A stretch of 64,000 nt of DNA, taken from positions 52,475 to 116,474 of the forward strand of contig NZ_PSWS01000001.1 of assembly GCF_002932875.1 (NCBI RefSeq), written 5' to 3'. Source of the DNA: Rathayibacter tritici (GTDB lineage Bacteria > Actinomycetota > Actinomycetes > Actinomycetales > Microbacteriaceae). The translations under genes were made by a program, and so were the position numbers. The notes under the pieces are model-generated. The model did no database searches and had not been told where the DNA came from. It saw only the letters and a list, made by a program, of their open reading frames with translations. This document shows positions 35,456 through 43,775 of this stretch, in pieces; position 1 is the first letter of the stretch; each line of letters starts with the position of its first letter.

Positions 35456-36601
35456 TCAGAGCTGCGCGGCGAGCCGCTCGAGGGCGCGGCGGTCGGGTTT
35501 GCCCGAGGCGAGGAGGGGGATGGCCGCGACCGGCAGCACTGCAGCGGGGGCGGCGGCGCGACCCAGGTGGCCCGTGACGAGGGTCCGCAGATCCGCGAGC
35601 GCAGGTGCCTGCTCCGCGGTGACCACGACCGGGACCTCGCCCCACTGCGCGTCGGTGCGGCGCACGACGACCGCGTCGGCCACGGCAGCCTCACGCAGCA
35701 CCGCCTCGACGGCGTCGAGAGAGATCTTCTCCCCGCCCGAGACGATCACGCGATCGAGTCGTCCGGTCACCTGGAGGCGTCCGTCGATCATCGTGCCGGC
35801 GTCGCCAGTGCGGTACCAGCGCTGTGCGTCGCGGTCAACGAAGGCTGCCGCGCTCCGCTCGTGGTCGACAGTACCGTCGTCGGCGAGGTAGCCCTCGGCG
35901 AGGGTTGGGCCTCCGAGCAGCACCTGCCCGTCGTCGACCCGCATCCGAACGTCGTGCAGCGGGAGGCCGTCGTAGACGCAGCCGCCCGAGGTCTCGCTCG
36001 AGCCGTAGGTCAGGCGGATGTGCGCGCCGAGCGCAGCTGCCCGGTCTCGGAGCGGCTGCGGCGTCGCCTGGCCGCCGATCAGGAGGGCGTCGAACGAGCG
36101 GAGCGCCTCGGCCGCGGCGGCATCGCGTTCGGCCACGTCCAGCAGTCGCGCGAGCTGCACGGGCACCAGCGAGGAGTAGCGCCGCTCCCCCGCCGGCATC
36201 GTCCGAGCGAGCGCGAGGAAGGCGGCCGCGTCGAAGCCGCCGGCCGGGAGGACCACCGGGTCCGCCTCCGCCGTCAGCGACCGGACCAGGACCTGCAGCC
36301 CCGCGACGTAGTGCGTCGGCAGACAGAGCAGCCACCGCCCCGGGCCGCCCAGCTCGGTGAGGGTCGCGGAGGCGCTGGTGAGCAGAGCGGCGGTCGAGAG
36401 GGCGACCCGCTTCGGTGGGCCCGACGAGCCGGAGGTCTCGACGACCACGGCGATGCGCTGCGGCACGACAGCGTCGGTCGAGGCGGGGGCCGCGCCCGGA
36501 GCGGAGAGGCGAAGAGCCGGTCCGCTGCCGTCGAGGGCCGCGCGGAGTGCGATGAGCACAGCCTCGGGACCCGCATCGACCCCGACCAGCGGGCGGGTCA
36601 C
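35456..36601 (-). CDS. menE: O-succinylbenzoate-CoA ligase
   Basis: 381 aa, an acyl-adenylate-forming enzyme at the shorter end of the MenE size range. The AMP-binding P-loop is VVVETSGSSGPPKRVALS; later motifs are LTYGSSETSGGCVYDG, WYRTGDAG, and VTGRLDRVIVSGGEKISL, and the catalytic Lys is in PLLASGKPDRRAL. It activates o-succinylbenzoate with CoA. GTG 36601 lies 16 bp after menB, so the genes are co-transcribed. Confidence 0.93.
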   Translation of the reverse strand: MTRPLVGVDAGPEAVLIALRAALDGSGPALRLSAPGAAPASTDAVVPQRIAVVVETSGSSGPPKRVALSTAALLTSASATLTELGGPGRWLLCLPTHYVAGLQVLVRSLTAEADPVVLPAGGFDAAAFLALARTMPAGERRYSSLVPVQLARLLDVAERDAAAAEALRSFDALLIGGQATPQPLRDRAAALGAHIRLTYGSSETSGGCVYDGLPLHDVRMRVDDGQVLLGGPTLAEGYLADDGTVDHERSAAAFVDRDAQRWYRTGDAGTMIDGRLQVTGRLDRVIVSGGEKISLDAVEAVLREAAVADAVVVRRTDAQWGEVPVVVTAEQAPALADLRTLVTGHLGRAAAPAAVLPVAAIPLLASGKPDRRALERLAAQL

Positions 36602-36617
36602 CGACGCACCGCCCGGC

Positions 36618-37529
36618 TCAGAACTGCCACGGGAACGGCGACCAGTCGGGTTCGCGTTTCTCGAGGAAGGAGTCGCGTCCCTCGACGGCCTCGTCGGTGC
36701 CGTAGGCGAGGCGCGTGGTCTCGCCCGCGAAGAGCTGCTGGCCCACGAGGCCGTCGTCCACCGCGTTGAAGGCGTACTTCAGCATCCGGATGGCCGTCGG
36801 CGACTTGGTGAGGATCGTCTCAGCCCATTCCACCGCCGTCGTCTCGAGCTCGGCGTGCGGCACGACCGCGTTCACCGCGCCCATCTCGTAAGCCCGCTGC
36901 GCGGAGTACTCCCGCGCGAGGAAGAACACCTCGCGGGCGGCCTTCTGCCCGATCTGGCGGGCGAAATAGGCGGAGCCGTAGCCGGCGTCGAAGGACCCGA
37001 CGTCGGCATCCGTCTGTTTGAAGCGCCCGTGCTCGGCGGAGGCGAGCGTGAGGTCGCAGACCACGTGCAGCGAGTGCCCGCCTCCCGCGGCCCAGCCGGG
37101 GACGGCCGCGATGACCACCTTCGGCATGAAGCGGATGAGGCGCTGCACCTCGAGGATGTGCAGGCGGCCGTTCCGTGCGGAGTCGATGCCCTCCGCGGTC
37201 TCGCCGTCGGAGTACCGGTAGCCGTCGCGGCCGCGAATCCGCTGGTCACCGCCGGAGCAGAACGCCCAGCCGCCGTCGCGCGGGCTCGGGCCGTTGCCGG
37301 TGAGGATCACGACGCCGATGCGCGGGTTCGTCCGGGCGTCCTCGAGAGCGCGAAACAGCTCGTCGACCGTGCGCGGCCGGAACGCATTGCGCACCTCGGG
37401 CCGATCGAACGCAACGCGCGCGATGCGGCCGGAGCGGTCGTGGTGGTAGGTAATGTCCTCGAGTGCGTCGAAGCCGTCGACGGCCGCCCAGCGGTGCGCG
37501 TCGAACAGTTCGGAGACCTGCGTGCTCAT
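36618..37529 (-). CDS. menB: 1,4-dihydroxy-2-naphthoyl-CoA synthase
   Basis: 303 aa of the crotonase family. The MenB signatures are FCSGGDQRIRGRDGY, VPGWAAGGGHSLHVVCDLTL, DADVGSFDAGYGSAYFARQIG and the C-terminal EGRDSFLEKREPDWS. It closes the naphthoate ring. The TAGGGT box (minus strand, 37541-37536) is 6 nt before the ATG, so the mRNA is probably leaderless. Immediately upstream are eight 15-bp tandem repeats that cover the expected -35 region. Confidence 0.95.
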   Translation of the reverse strand: MSTQVSELFDAHRWAAVDGFDALEDITYHHDRSGRIARVAFDRPEVRNAFRPRTVDELFRALEDARTNPRIGVVILTGNGPSPRDGGWAFCSGGDQRIRGRDGYRYSDGETAEGIDSARNGRLHILEVQRLIRFMPKVVIAAVPGWAAGGGHSLHVVCDLTLASAEHGRFKQTDADVGSFDAGYGSAYFARQIGQKAAREVFFLAREYSAQRAYEMGAVNAVVPHAELETTAVEWAETILTKSPTAIRMLKYAFNAVDDGLVGQQLFAGETTRLAYGTDEAVEGRDSFLEKREPDWSPFPWQF

Positions 37530-37543
37530 GCCTCGACCCTACT

Positions 37544-37659
37544 GATCCGGACCGCACCGATCCGGGCCGCACCGATCCGGGCCGCACCGATCCGGACCGC
37601 ACCGATCCGGACCGCATCGATCCGGACCGCACCGATCCGGACCGCACCGATCCGGGCCG
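37544..37659. repeat. 15-bp tandem repeat (minisatellite) at the menB promoter
   Basis: Seven complete copies of GATCCGGACCGCACC (variants with G for A at the eighth position, and one CATC ending) and a partial eighth copy, in perfect register. The array begins 15 bp upstream of the menB start and directly abuts its -10 box. Each unit has the near-palindrome GATCCGG. Array length could vary by slippage. No CRISPR spacers are present. Confidence 0.9.
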
Positions 37660-37709
37660 TCGGGCGTTTCGACTCCCTCACCTCCCTCCTCCCTCCGGAC
37701 ACGCGGAAA

Positions 37710-37733
37710 GGGACCCCGCGTCAGCGGAGCCCC
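37710..37733 (-). terminator. Terminator of dps
   Basis: On the minus strand GGGGCTCCGC-TGAC-GCGGGGTCCC followed by TTTCC, 16 bp beyond the dps stop. Eight of ten arm positions pair, with a short T-run. Confidence 0.65.
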
Positions 37734-37749
37734 TCTCGCAGTGGTGCTG

Positions 37750-38295
37750 TTACTTCGCGGCAGAGGTGGTGCGGTTCTCAGCCGACACCATCCAGGCGTA
37801 CTGTTCCAGGCTCTGGATGATTGAGTGCAAAAGGTCCGCGCTGGTCGGGTCTTCCTCGTCGACCTGGTCGTGCACCTCGCGCATGGTGGCGGCGGTGTTC
37901 TCGAGGCGAATCGTGACCAGGTCGACCGTCTCGGCCGTGTCGATCTCGCCGTGGGGGTACTCGGGGAGCGTGGTGGTCGCGGCGACGGTGTCGCTGCGTC
38001 CATCCGGGATCCCGTGCAGGGCGCGCATACGCTCAGCGATGTCGTCGCTGAATTCACGTGCGGCTTCAATGATCTCGTCGAGCTGCAGGTGGAGGTCGCG
38101 GAAGTTCTTACCGACGACGTTCCAGTGGGCCTGCTTGCCCTGGACGTGGAGCTCGATCAGGTCGACGAGGACGATCTGGAGGCTGTCGAGCAGCTCCTTC
38201 GAGGCCTTGAAGCCCTTCTCGGCGTTCTGACGGCGGCTGGTCTTGGCACCGGAGCCCGCAGGGGCTTCGACATGGCGTTCGAGGGTGGTGGTCAT
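37750..38295 (-). CDS. dps: Dps-family DNA-binding/ferritin-like protein
   Basis: 181 aa, four-helix ferritin fold. The Dps ferroxidase motif is visible as QAHWNVVGKNFRDLHLQLDE (His57, His69, Asp73) with FSDDIAERMRALHGIPDG after it. The Lys/Arg-rich N-terminus (AKTSRRQNAEKGFKASK) is suited to DNA contact. Twelve subunits would store iron and protect DNA in stationary phase or under peroxide. SD AAAGGAAC lies before the ATG. A hairpin at 38321-38342 lies in its upstream region. Confidence 0.94.
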   Translation of the reverse strand: MTTTLERHVEAPAGSGAKTSRRQNAEKGFKASKELLDSLQIVLVDLIELHVQGKQAHWNVVGKNFRDLHLQLDEIIEAAREFSDDIAERMRALHGIPDGRSDTVAATTTLPEYPHGEIDTAETVDLVTIRLENTAATMREVHDQVDEEDPTSADLLHSIIQSLEQYAWMVSAENRTTSAAK

Positions 38296-38320
38296 GGACC
38301 GTTCCTTTCTCTTGCAGTGC

Positions 38321-38342
38321 CGGGGACGGTGTCCCGTCCCCG
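38321..38342 (-). terminator. Hairpin between the SDR gene and dps
   Basis: Perfect arms CGGGGACG and CGTCCCCG around GTGTCC. It is 75 bp beyond the SDR stop and 26 bp before the dps start, so it is either the SDR terminator or a leader structure of dps. Confidence 0.45.
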
Positions 38343-38416
38343 AGTCTGGCTTCTTCGGCTGGACGGCGTCCGCACGCGCGAGGTACGTGCGCTGGACGGG
38401 GTCCGTGGTTCGGGGA

Positions 38417-39217
38417 TCAGATCGTGGCGACGGATCCAGAGTCGACGCGGTAGTTCGAGCCGTTCACGAAGGAGGCGCGGTCGGAGCAGAGGAACGCGAT
38501 CACGGCAGCGACCTCCTCCGCCTCGCCCCGGCGCTTGAGCTCCAGGTACGGCCGTTCCTCGTCGAGGAACGAGGCGATCGCCTCGTCGAGAGAGGTACCC
38601 CTCTGGTCGGCGCGCCGGCTCATCATCGCGTCGGTCATCGGAGTGCGGATGAACGCCGGCGAGACCGTGTTCACCAGCAGGCCCTCCTGCGCGTAGGAGC
38701 GCGAGAGGCCCTTGGCGAAGGCGAGGACGCCCGCCTTCGCGGCGCAGTAAGGCAGTTCGTCGTCGTAGGGCTGCACGGCGTCCTCGGAGGCGGTGAGCAC
38801 CAGGCGGCCCCAGCCTCCGGAGCGGAGGTCGGGGAGGAACTCACGCACCAGCCGCACGGGCCCGAGCAGGTCGACCTCGAGGGTGCTGGTCCAGCCCTCG
38901 TCGTCGATCTCGTGGAAAAGGCCCTGCGCCCCCGTCACTCCGGCGCACTGCACAAGAATGTCGATCTCGCCGACCGACTCGGCGACCCGGCGGTGCAGCT
39001 CGGCGAGCTGATCGGTCCTGGTGACGTCGGCGGCGAAGGCGTGCACGCGCCCCTCCGGAGCATCGAGCCGGGCCGCTGCCTCGTCCAGAGTCGCCTGGTC
39101 CTGATCGGAGATCACGACGGTCGCACCCTCGGCGATCAGGAGCTTCGCGGTGGTCCAGCCGATTCCGGAGTCGCCTCCCGTGACGAGGGCGGTGCGGCCG
39201 GTGATTCCGAGGTCCAT
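38417..39217 (-). CDS. Short-chain dehydrogenase/reductase
   Basis: 266 aa, classical SDR. The cofactor site is TALVTGGDSGIG, acidic residues in VVISDQDQ suggest NAD(H) preference, the structural motif is LVQCAG, and the catalytic Tyr-Lys pair is in YCAAKAGVLAFAKG. The C-terminus FVNGSNYRVDSGSVATI is family-typical. The substrate is unknown. AGGAG precedes the ATG. Two copies of a 16-bp sequence lie just upstream and may be operators. Confidence 0.9.
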   Translation of the reverse strand: MDLGITGRTALVTGGDSGIGWTTAKLLIAEGATVVISDQDQATLDEAAARLDAPEGRVHAFAADVTRTDQLAELHRRVAESVGEIDILVQCAGVTGAQGLFHEIDDEGWTSTLEVDLLGPVRLVREFLPDLRSGGWGRLVLTASEDAVQPYDDELPYCAAKAGVLAFAKGLSRSYAQEGLLVNTVSPAFIRTPMTDAMMSRRADQRGTSLDEAIASFLDEERPYLELKRRGEAEEVAAVIAFLCSDRASFVNGSNYRVDSGSVATI

Positions 39218-39234
39218 GCTGAGGTGCTCCTGGT

Positions 39235-39268
39235 GGGTACGGTTCGAGGGACGGGTACGGTTCGAGGG
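39235..39268. repeat. Tandem 16-bp direct repeat upstream of the SDR gene
   Basis: GGGTACGGTTCGAGGG occurs twice (39235-39250 and 39253-39268), spaced 18 bp start to start. It lies 18-51 bp before the SDR start codon and could be a pair of regulator sites. Each copy contains a loose palindrome around GGTTCGA. Confidence 0.7.
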
Positions 39269-39333
39269 GATGCCTCCGGTCTACGCTCCCCGGCTCCGAC
39301 CCTCAACGGGTTGCGCGGAGACCGCGGCCGGGG

Positions 39334-41148
39334 TTACGTGCGGCTGACCTTCTCCGGCGCCAGCTCCTCGATGGTGATGGCCGCGTTGATCAGCGCGAGA
39401 TGACTGAGTCCCTGCGGCAGGTTGCCCCAGAAGGCGAGGTCGTCGACGGCGATCATCTCGGACATGATGCCGACGTCGTTGGGCACGGTGGCCACGAGCT
39501 CGTCCATCAGAGCGACCGACTCCTCGTGGCGGCCGACGCAGGCCAGGGCCGAGGCGAGCCAGAACGAACAGGCGACGAACGGATGCTCCTCGCCCTCCAT
39601 CCCGGAGTAGCGGAACAGCAGCGCGCCGCGGCCCAGCTCCGTCACCAGGGCGTCAATGGTCGAGATCATCCGCTCGCCGCGCTCGTACCCGCTCGGCGCG
39701 TGCAGGAGCACCGAGGCGTCCAACTCCTCACTGCCCGGGTACATCACGTAGGAGCCGAGCTCCTGGGACCAGCAGTGCTCCTCGATCCACTCGCGGATGC
39801 GGTCGCGCTCGAAGCGCCACCGGTCGGGGCTGCCCGCCACCTGGCCGAGCTCGGCGAGGTGTACGGCCGCGTCCAACGCCTGCCAGCAGCCCATCTTCGA
39901 GGAGGTGTAGTGCCGCTCCTCCTTCAGCTCCCACATGCCGGCGTCGCGATTGCGCCACAGGTCGCAGGTGGTGTCGGCGACGCGGGCGAGGAGGCGTCCG
40001 GTCTGGATGTCGAGGACGTTGCCCTCGTCGACGTAGATGCGGCAGATGTCGAAGAGATCGCCGAACACGCCCAGCTGCAGCTGGCTCTGCGCCCCGTTGC
40101 CGGAGACGACCGGGGCGATACCGGCGTATCCCGGGACGTCGAACTCCTCCAGCTCGGTCGGCATCGAGCCGTCCAGACCGTAGAAGATGTGCAGGTCCGG
40201 GCCGTGGTCTTTGATCGTGCGCAGGAGCCAGGAGAGCGCGGCGTGCGTCTCCTCGCGCAGGCCGAAGCGGACCAGCGCATGCACCGTGTAGGCGGCATCG
40301 CGCACCCAGGCGAAGCGGTAGTCCCAGTTCTTCCCGCCGTTGGGCGACTCCGGGAGCGACGTGGTCGCGGCCGCCGCGATCGCCCCGGTGGGCGAGTAGA
40401 TCAGCAATTTGAGCGCGAGGGCGCTGCGCTGGACCGCCTCGGACCACGGACCGTCGTAGGAGAACTCCCCCGACCAGTCCTGCCAGCTGCGGATGGTGCG
40501 GTCGATACCGCGGTCGACGTTCTTCGCGACCGGGAAGTGCAGCGGCTCATCGTGCGTGGCCGAGACGACGAGAACGTGCCGCACGGCGTCCTTGCCCGCG
40601 GTCACCACGAAGGATCCGGTCAGCTCATCGCCGGCACCGGAGGGCGCTTCCTCGCCGTCCGGCCCGTGCTCCAGGCCGGTCACGCCGATGGTGATGTCGC
40701 CGGCGCGGATGAGCGAGCGGCCGTCGGCGTTCTGGATCCACGGGGAGAACCGGCCGAGACCGGTCCCGGGGCGCACCGCCCAGCGCATCCGCACCTCGCC
40801 GTCGACGCCGTCCACGCGGCGGGCCAGCTCGGCCCACGGGAGCCGGCCGGCGATCCCGGTGACGAGCGCGTCGGTGACGCGGACCGTGCCGAACTCGGTG
40901 GTGAAGGTGGTCTCCAGGACGTTCGTATCGGGGATGTAGGTGCGCGAGACCTCTGCAGGCGCCTCGGGGGCGAGTTCTACGCAGCCGCCGGATTCGGCGT
41001 CGATCAGCGCGGCGAAAGCCGGAGTGGAGCCGAGGTCCGGGACGGGCATCCAGTCGACACTGCCGTCCTTCGCGATCAGGGCGACCGTCCGCCCGTCTCC
41101 GATCGCGGCGTAGTCGCGCAGGGGCCTGGTCGAGCGGGGTGCAGCCAT
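39334..41148 (-). CDS. Glycoside hydrolase family 15 (glucoamylase/trehalase-like)
   Basis: 604 aa in the bacterial GH15 class. The N-terminal part is a beta-sandwich (DYAAIGDGRTVALIAKDGSV at the start, where the enzyme recognises nonreducing ends). The C-terminal (alpha/alpha)6 barrel has NWDYRFAWVRDAAYTVHAL, GAQSQLQLGVFGD and FVACSFWLASALACVGRHEE. Actinobacterial members of this type include trehalases, and some act on alpha-glucans; no signal peptide is seen. It may recycle trehalose or glycogen. The next gene upstream is a hypothetical protein on the same strand. Confidence 0.88.
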   Translation of the reverse strand: MAAPRSTRPLRDYAAIGDGRTVALIAKDGSVDWMPVPDLGSTPAFAALIDAESGGCVELAPEAPAEVSRTYIPDTNVLETTFTTEFGTVRVTDALVTGIAGRLPWAELARRVDGVDGEVRMRWAVRPGTGLGRFSPWIQNADGRSLIRAGDITIGVTGLEHGPDGEEAPSGAGDELTGSFVVTAGKDAVRHVLVVSATHDEPLHFPVAKNVDRGIDRTIRSWQDWSGEFSYDGPWSEAVQRSALALKLLIYSPTGAIAAAATTSLPESPNGGKNWDYRFAWVRDAAYTVHALVRFGLREETHAALSWLLRTIKDHGPDLHIFYGLDGSMPTELEEFDVPGYAGIAPVVSGNGAQSQLQLGVFGDLFDICRIYVDEGNVLDIQTGRLLARVADTTCDLWRNRDAGMWELKEERHYTSSKMGCWQALDAAVHLAELGQVAGSPDRWRFERDRIREWIEEHCWSQELGSYVMYPGSEELDASVLLHAPSGYERGERMISTIDALVTELGRGALLFRYSGMEGEEHPFVACSFWLASALACVGRHEESVALMDELVATVPNDVGIMSEMIAVDDLAFWGNLPQGLSHLALINAAITIEELAPEKVSRT

Positions 41149-41220
41149 TCCTTCACCGTAGAGCGCAGGCGGTACCCGGATGTGGGCTTGCGGGCGGACG
41201 GGCTTGCTTGTAACGCGCGC

Positions 41221-42129
41221 TCAGGTCGTTGCGACGCCGCCGTACTTCGCGAGGCGGTCGGTGAACGCGCCGCGATCGCCGTCCTCGAGGATCCCGTTCG
41301 CGTACCCCGCGAGGAACGCGCCCTGCGGCTCCGGCGAGAGGCCGACTCCGTCCAGCATGTCGGCCACCCGACCGCTGGGGTCGGCGTCGAGGTCCACCAG
41401 GCCCAGCTCGATCGCCGGCACGAGGTCGGCGGACGAGCGTGCGGTGACCACCCAGAGGGCGGCCGAGGCCTCCTCGTTGGAGAGATCGCCGTCGAACTCG
41501 TAGCCCACGTCCGACCACTCATCAGGGGTGTCGGCGATCTCGATCTCGTCGAAGCCGAGAGGCGCGAGCGCCGCGGCGAAACGGTCGACCACGGCCTGCT
41601 TGTCGGCGTCGGTGGAGACGTCAGCGACAGAGTACTCGGTGGCCGAAATGTAGTCGTAAAGGAGCGAGCGGCCGCCGTACGCGTTCTGCGACTGCTCGTA
41701 GTACTCGTCGTCGGCCGAGGTCCACTCCTCGGGGACGGCGCTCTCGACGGCCGCGACAGCTTGCTCAGCGCTGGCACGAACCTTCTCGGCAGAAGGCTGC
41801 CCGAGGATCGTCGCGGCGTCCCCGTCCTGGTACCCCGGGTAGTCGTAGAGAGGATCGGACGGGTCACCGCTGCCGAAGGGGTCGTCCGACGAATCGCCGA
41901 ACGGCTCGGCGGGAACGCTCGGCGACTCACTGCCGGAGGCGGAGTCGAATGCGCTGCCCACTCCGATGGCGAGGAGAGTGCCCAGCACGCCGGTGTAGAC
42001 GACGCCCACGAGGATGCTCGTGCCGAGCGCGATCCAGGCACCGGTGCCGAGCGGGCGGTGGGAGGGCACGGAGCCCTGCGTCGGGCCCGGGGCGGGCGCC
42101 GGCGGCGGGCTCATCAGCATCTGGCTCAT
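41221..42129 (-). CDS. Membrane-anchored hypothetical protein
   Basis: 302 aa. A Pro-rich cytoplasmic N-terminus (SPPPAPAPGPTQG) is followed by one membrane helix (about residues 29-60, GAWIALGTSILVGVVYTGVL) and an acidic Ser/Asp/Pro linker. The remaining 200 residues are an acidic extracytoplasmic domain with Tyr-rich DDEYYEQSQNAYGGRSLLYD. No family was recognised. It is divergent from menC. Confidence 0.75.
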   Translation of the reverse strand: MSQMLMSPPPAPAPGPTQGSVPSHRPLGTGAWIALGTSILVGVVYTGVLGTLLAIGVGSAFDSASGSESPSVPAEPFGDSSDDPFGSGDPSDPLYDYPGYQDGDAATILGQPSAEKVRASAEQAVAAVESAVPEEWTSADDEYYEQSQNAYGGRSLLYDYISATEYSVADVSTDADKQAVVDRFAAALAPLGFDEIEIADTPDEWSDVGYEFDGDLSNEEASAALWVVTARSSADLVPAIELGLVDLDADPSGRVADMLDGVGLSPEPQGAFLAGYANGILEDGDRGAFTDRLAKYGGVATT

Positions 42130-42244
42130 CGCACTCCTTGGGGCTCCAACGGCAGCCCCGTCAGTCTGTCACCTCTGCGGGCCGCCGGTGCAGCGGTGTC
42201 GGATGCGTGCACGTGCGCACGGCCGGCCGGTGGACAATATCCGG

Positions 42245-43243
42245 ATGGACGATGTCGTGCCCGCCTCCCCGCTCCCCTCCCTCGGCGAGATCGATGCGGG
42301 ACTCCGCGTCGTCGCCCTGCCGCTGCGAACCCGCTTCCGCGGCGTCGACCACCGCGAGATCGCGCTCGTGCGCGGCCCGGAGGGCTGGACGGAGTTCTCA
42401 CCCTTCCTCGAGTACGGCGCCGAAGAGTCTGCCGTCTGGCTCCGCGCCGCGATCGACTACGGCTGGAGCGAGCAGCCCGCCGCGCTCCGGGACCGCATCC
42501 CCGTCAATGCGACGGTCCCGGCCGTCGCGCCCGACGAGGTCGCAGCGGTACTCGAGAGCTACCACGGCTGCCGTACCGCGAAGGTGAAGGTCGCCGAGCG
42601 CGGCCAGACACTCGCCGACGATGTGGCGCGGGTCGTCGAGGTGCGCCGCCTGCTCGGCCCGGAGGGACGCCTCCGCGTGGACGCGAACGGCGGCTGGAAC
42701 CTGGATGAGGCGGAGCACGCCGTCCACGCCCTCGCCGAATCCGATCTCGAGTACGTCGAGCAGCCGTGCGCGAGCGTCGATGAACTGGCCGAGCTGAGAT
42801 ATCGCGTGAAGTACATGGGCATCCCGATCGCCGCCGACGAGAGCGTCCGGAAGGCCGCGGATCCGCTCGCGGTCTCTCGGGCGGGCGCTGCGGACCTGCT
42901 GGTGGTGAAGGCGCAGCCCCTCGGTGGCACCCGGCGTGCGCTCGCGATCGTCGCCGAGGCCGGCCTGCCCGCGGTCGTCTCCAGTGCGATCGACAGCTCG
43001 GTCGGACTCGCGATGGGCGCTGCCCTCGCCGCAGCTCTCCCCGAGCTGCCCTTCGACTGCGGCCTCGGCACGGCCTCCCTGCTCGCGGCGGACGTGACGG
43101 AGCGGCCGCTGCGGCCGGTCGACGGCGGCATCCCCGTCGGCCGCGTCGAGGTCTCGGAGGCGCTCCTGGCTCGGTACGCGGTGTCGCCGGAGCGCCTCGC
43201 CTGGTGGCGTGCTCGGCTCCGCGACGCTCACGCGCTGCTCTGA
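42245..43243 (+). CDS. menC: O-succinylbenzoate synthase
   Basis: 332 aa of the enolase superfamily. The catalytic Lys is in TAKVKVAERG, metal ligands in RVDANGGWN, EYVEQPC and PIAADES, and the second Lys in LLVVKAQPLGGTR. It forms o-succinylbenzoate from SHCHC in menaquinone synthesis. A GACAAT box (42233-42238) lies 6 nt before the ATG, so translation is leaderless, and longer upstream starts are rejected. Confidence 0.93.
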   Translation: MDDVVPASPLPSLGEIDAGLRVVALPLRTRFRGVDHREIALVRGPEGWTEFSPFLEYGAEESAVWLRAAIDYGWSEQPAALRDRIPVNATVPAVAPDEVAAVLESYHGCRTAKVKVAERGQTLADDVARVVEVRRLLGPEGRLRVDANGGWNLDEAEHAVHALAESDLEYVEQPCASVDELAELRYRVKYMGIPIAADESVRKAADPLAVSRAGAADLLVVKAQPLGGTRRALAIVAEAGLPAVVSSAIDSSVGLAMGAALAAALPELPFDCGLGTASLLAADVTERPLRPVDGGIPVGRVEVSEALLARYAVSPERLAWWRARLRDAHALL

Positions 43244-43281
43244 GGGCCGGTGTCGGACGCCGTAGCGGGCGAGCGGCAGAA

Positions 43282-43540
43282 ATGGATTCACCGACCGCCG
43301 CGCTGGTCCCGGGTAACGTCACCGCCGTCGCGGAGGCCACGATTTGGCACGATCTGACAGCCGCGACCGAGGTCGTTGCGGCCGACGGGGACGTCACGCT
43401 CGTGCCGCTGGACTCAACGAGGCGCCACCTGATGCCGGAGGAGCACCGCCCCGTGCTGCTCTCGTCGTCCGACCCGCTCGCCCGGGCTGTCGGGAAGGCG
43501 GTGGACTACTGCTCCGACTGTCACGTGGGCGGTTTCCCCG
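43282..43540 (+). pseudogene. Nucleoside hydrolase fragment
   Basis: About 85 codons from ATG 43282: ALVPGNVTAVAEATIWHDL, TLVPLDSTRRHLMPEEHRPV and SSDPLARAVGKAVDY. This is the central-to-C-terminal core of inosine/uridine-preferring nucleoside hydrolases (xGNVTPxAExNIWxDPEAA, VPLDVTRRHLLTEEH). The catalytic N-terminal Asp cluster DTDxGxDD is missing, and after about 43540 the likeness ends in Pro-rich sequence. It is a decayed gene in the 530-bp gap between menC and ccsB. Confidence 0.7.
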
Positions 43541-43674
43541 CGCGTCCGGCCTCGCCGCCTCCCCCCTCATCCGGTCACCGAGACCCCGATCAGCACGCTC
43601 CGGCGAACCACCCCGCCCCGCCCGACCGCGAACCGAAGCCCTCCACCGAGCGAAAACGTCTCCCTCATTGGTCG

Positions 43675-43772
43675 GCGGGGCCTGGTGGGGTCGATCGCAA
43701 GGCGGAGGTGACGGGCGTAGCAGCGCTACGGTCGTCGCCGACAACGCCGCGAGCGGCCCCACCAGGCCCCGC
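43675..43772. repeat. 98-bp element with 16-bp perfect terminal inverted repeats
   Basis: GCGGGGCCTGGTGGGG (43675-43690) and CCCCACCAGGCCCCGC (43757-43772) are exact reverse complements. The 66-bp interior contains a second hairpin CGTAGC-AGC-GCTACG (43717-43731). It ends 4 bp before the ccsB stop, so it may be the ccsB terminator, or a small MITE/REP-like element. No target duplication was seen. Confidence 0.75.
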
Positions 43773-43775
43773 TGA

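Noticed and set aside
37544-37659. Coding repeat (DRTDP pentapeptide) or CRISPR
   Set aside because: The open frame through the array has no start with a ribosome-binding site, crosses the promoter of menB, and there are no spacers.
39400-42708. A 1102-codon open frame on the plus strand
   Set aside because: It lies antisense to the GH15 and hypothetical genes, whose proteins show clear domains or organised features; its own translation is Arg/Gly/Val-rich without any motif. It arises from GC-rich codon positions.
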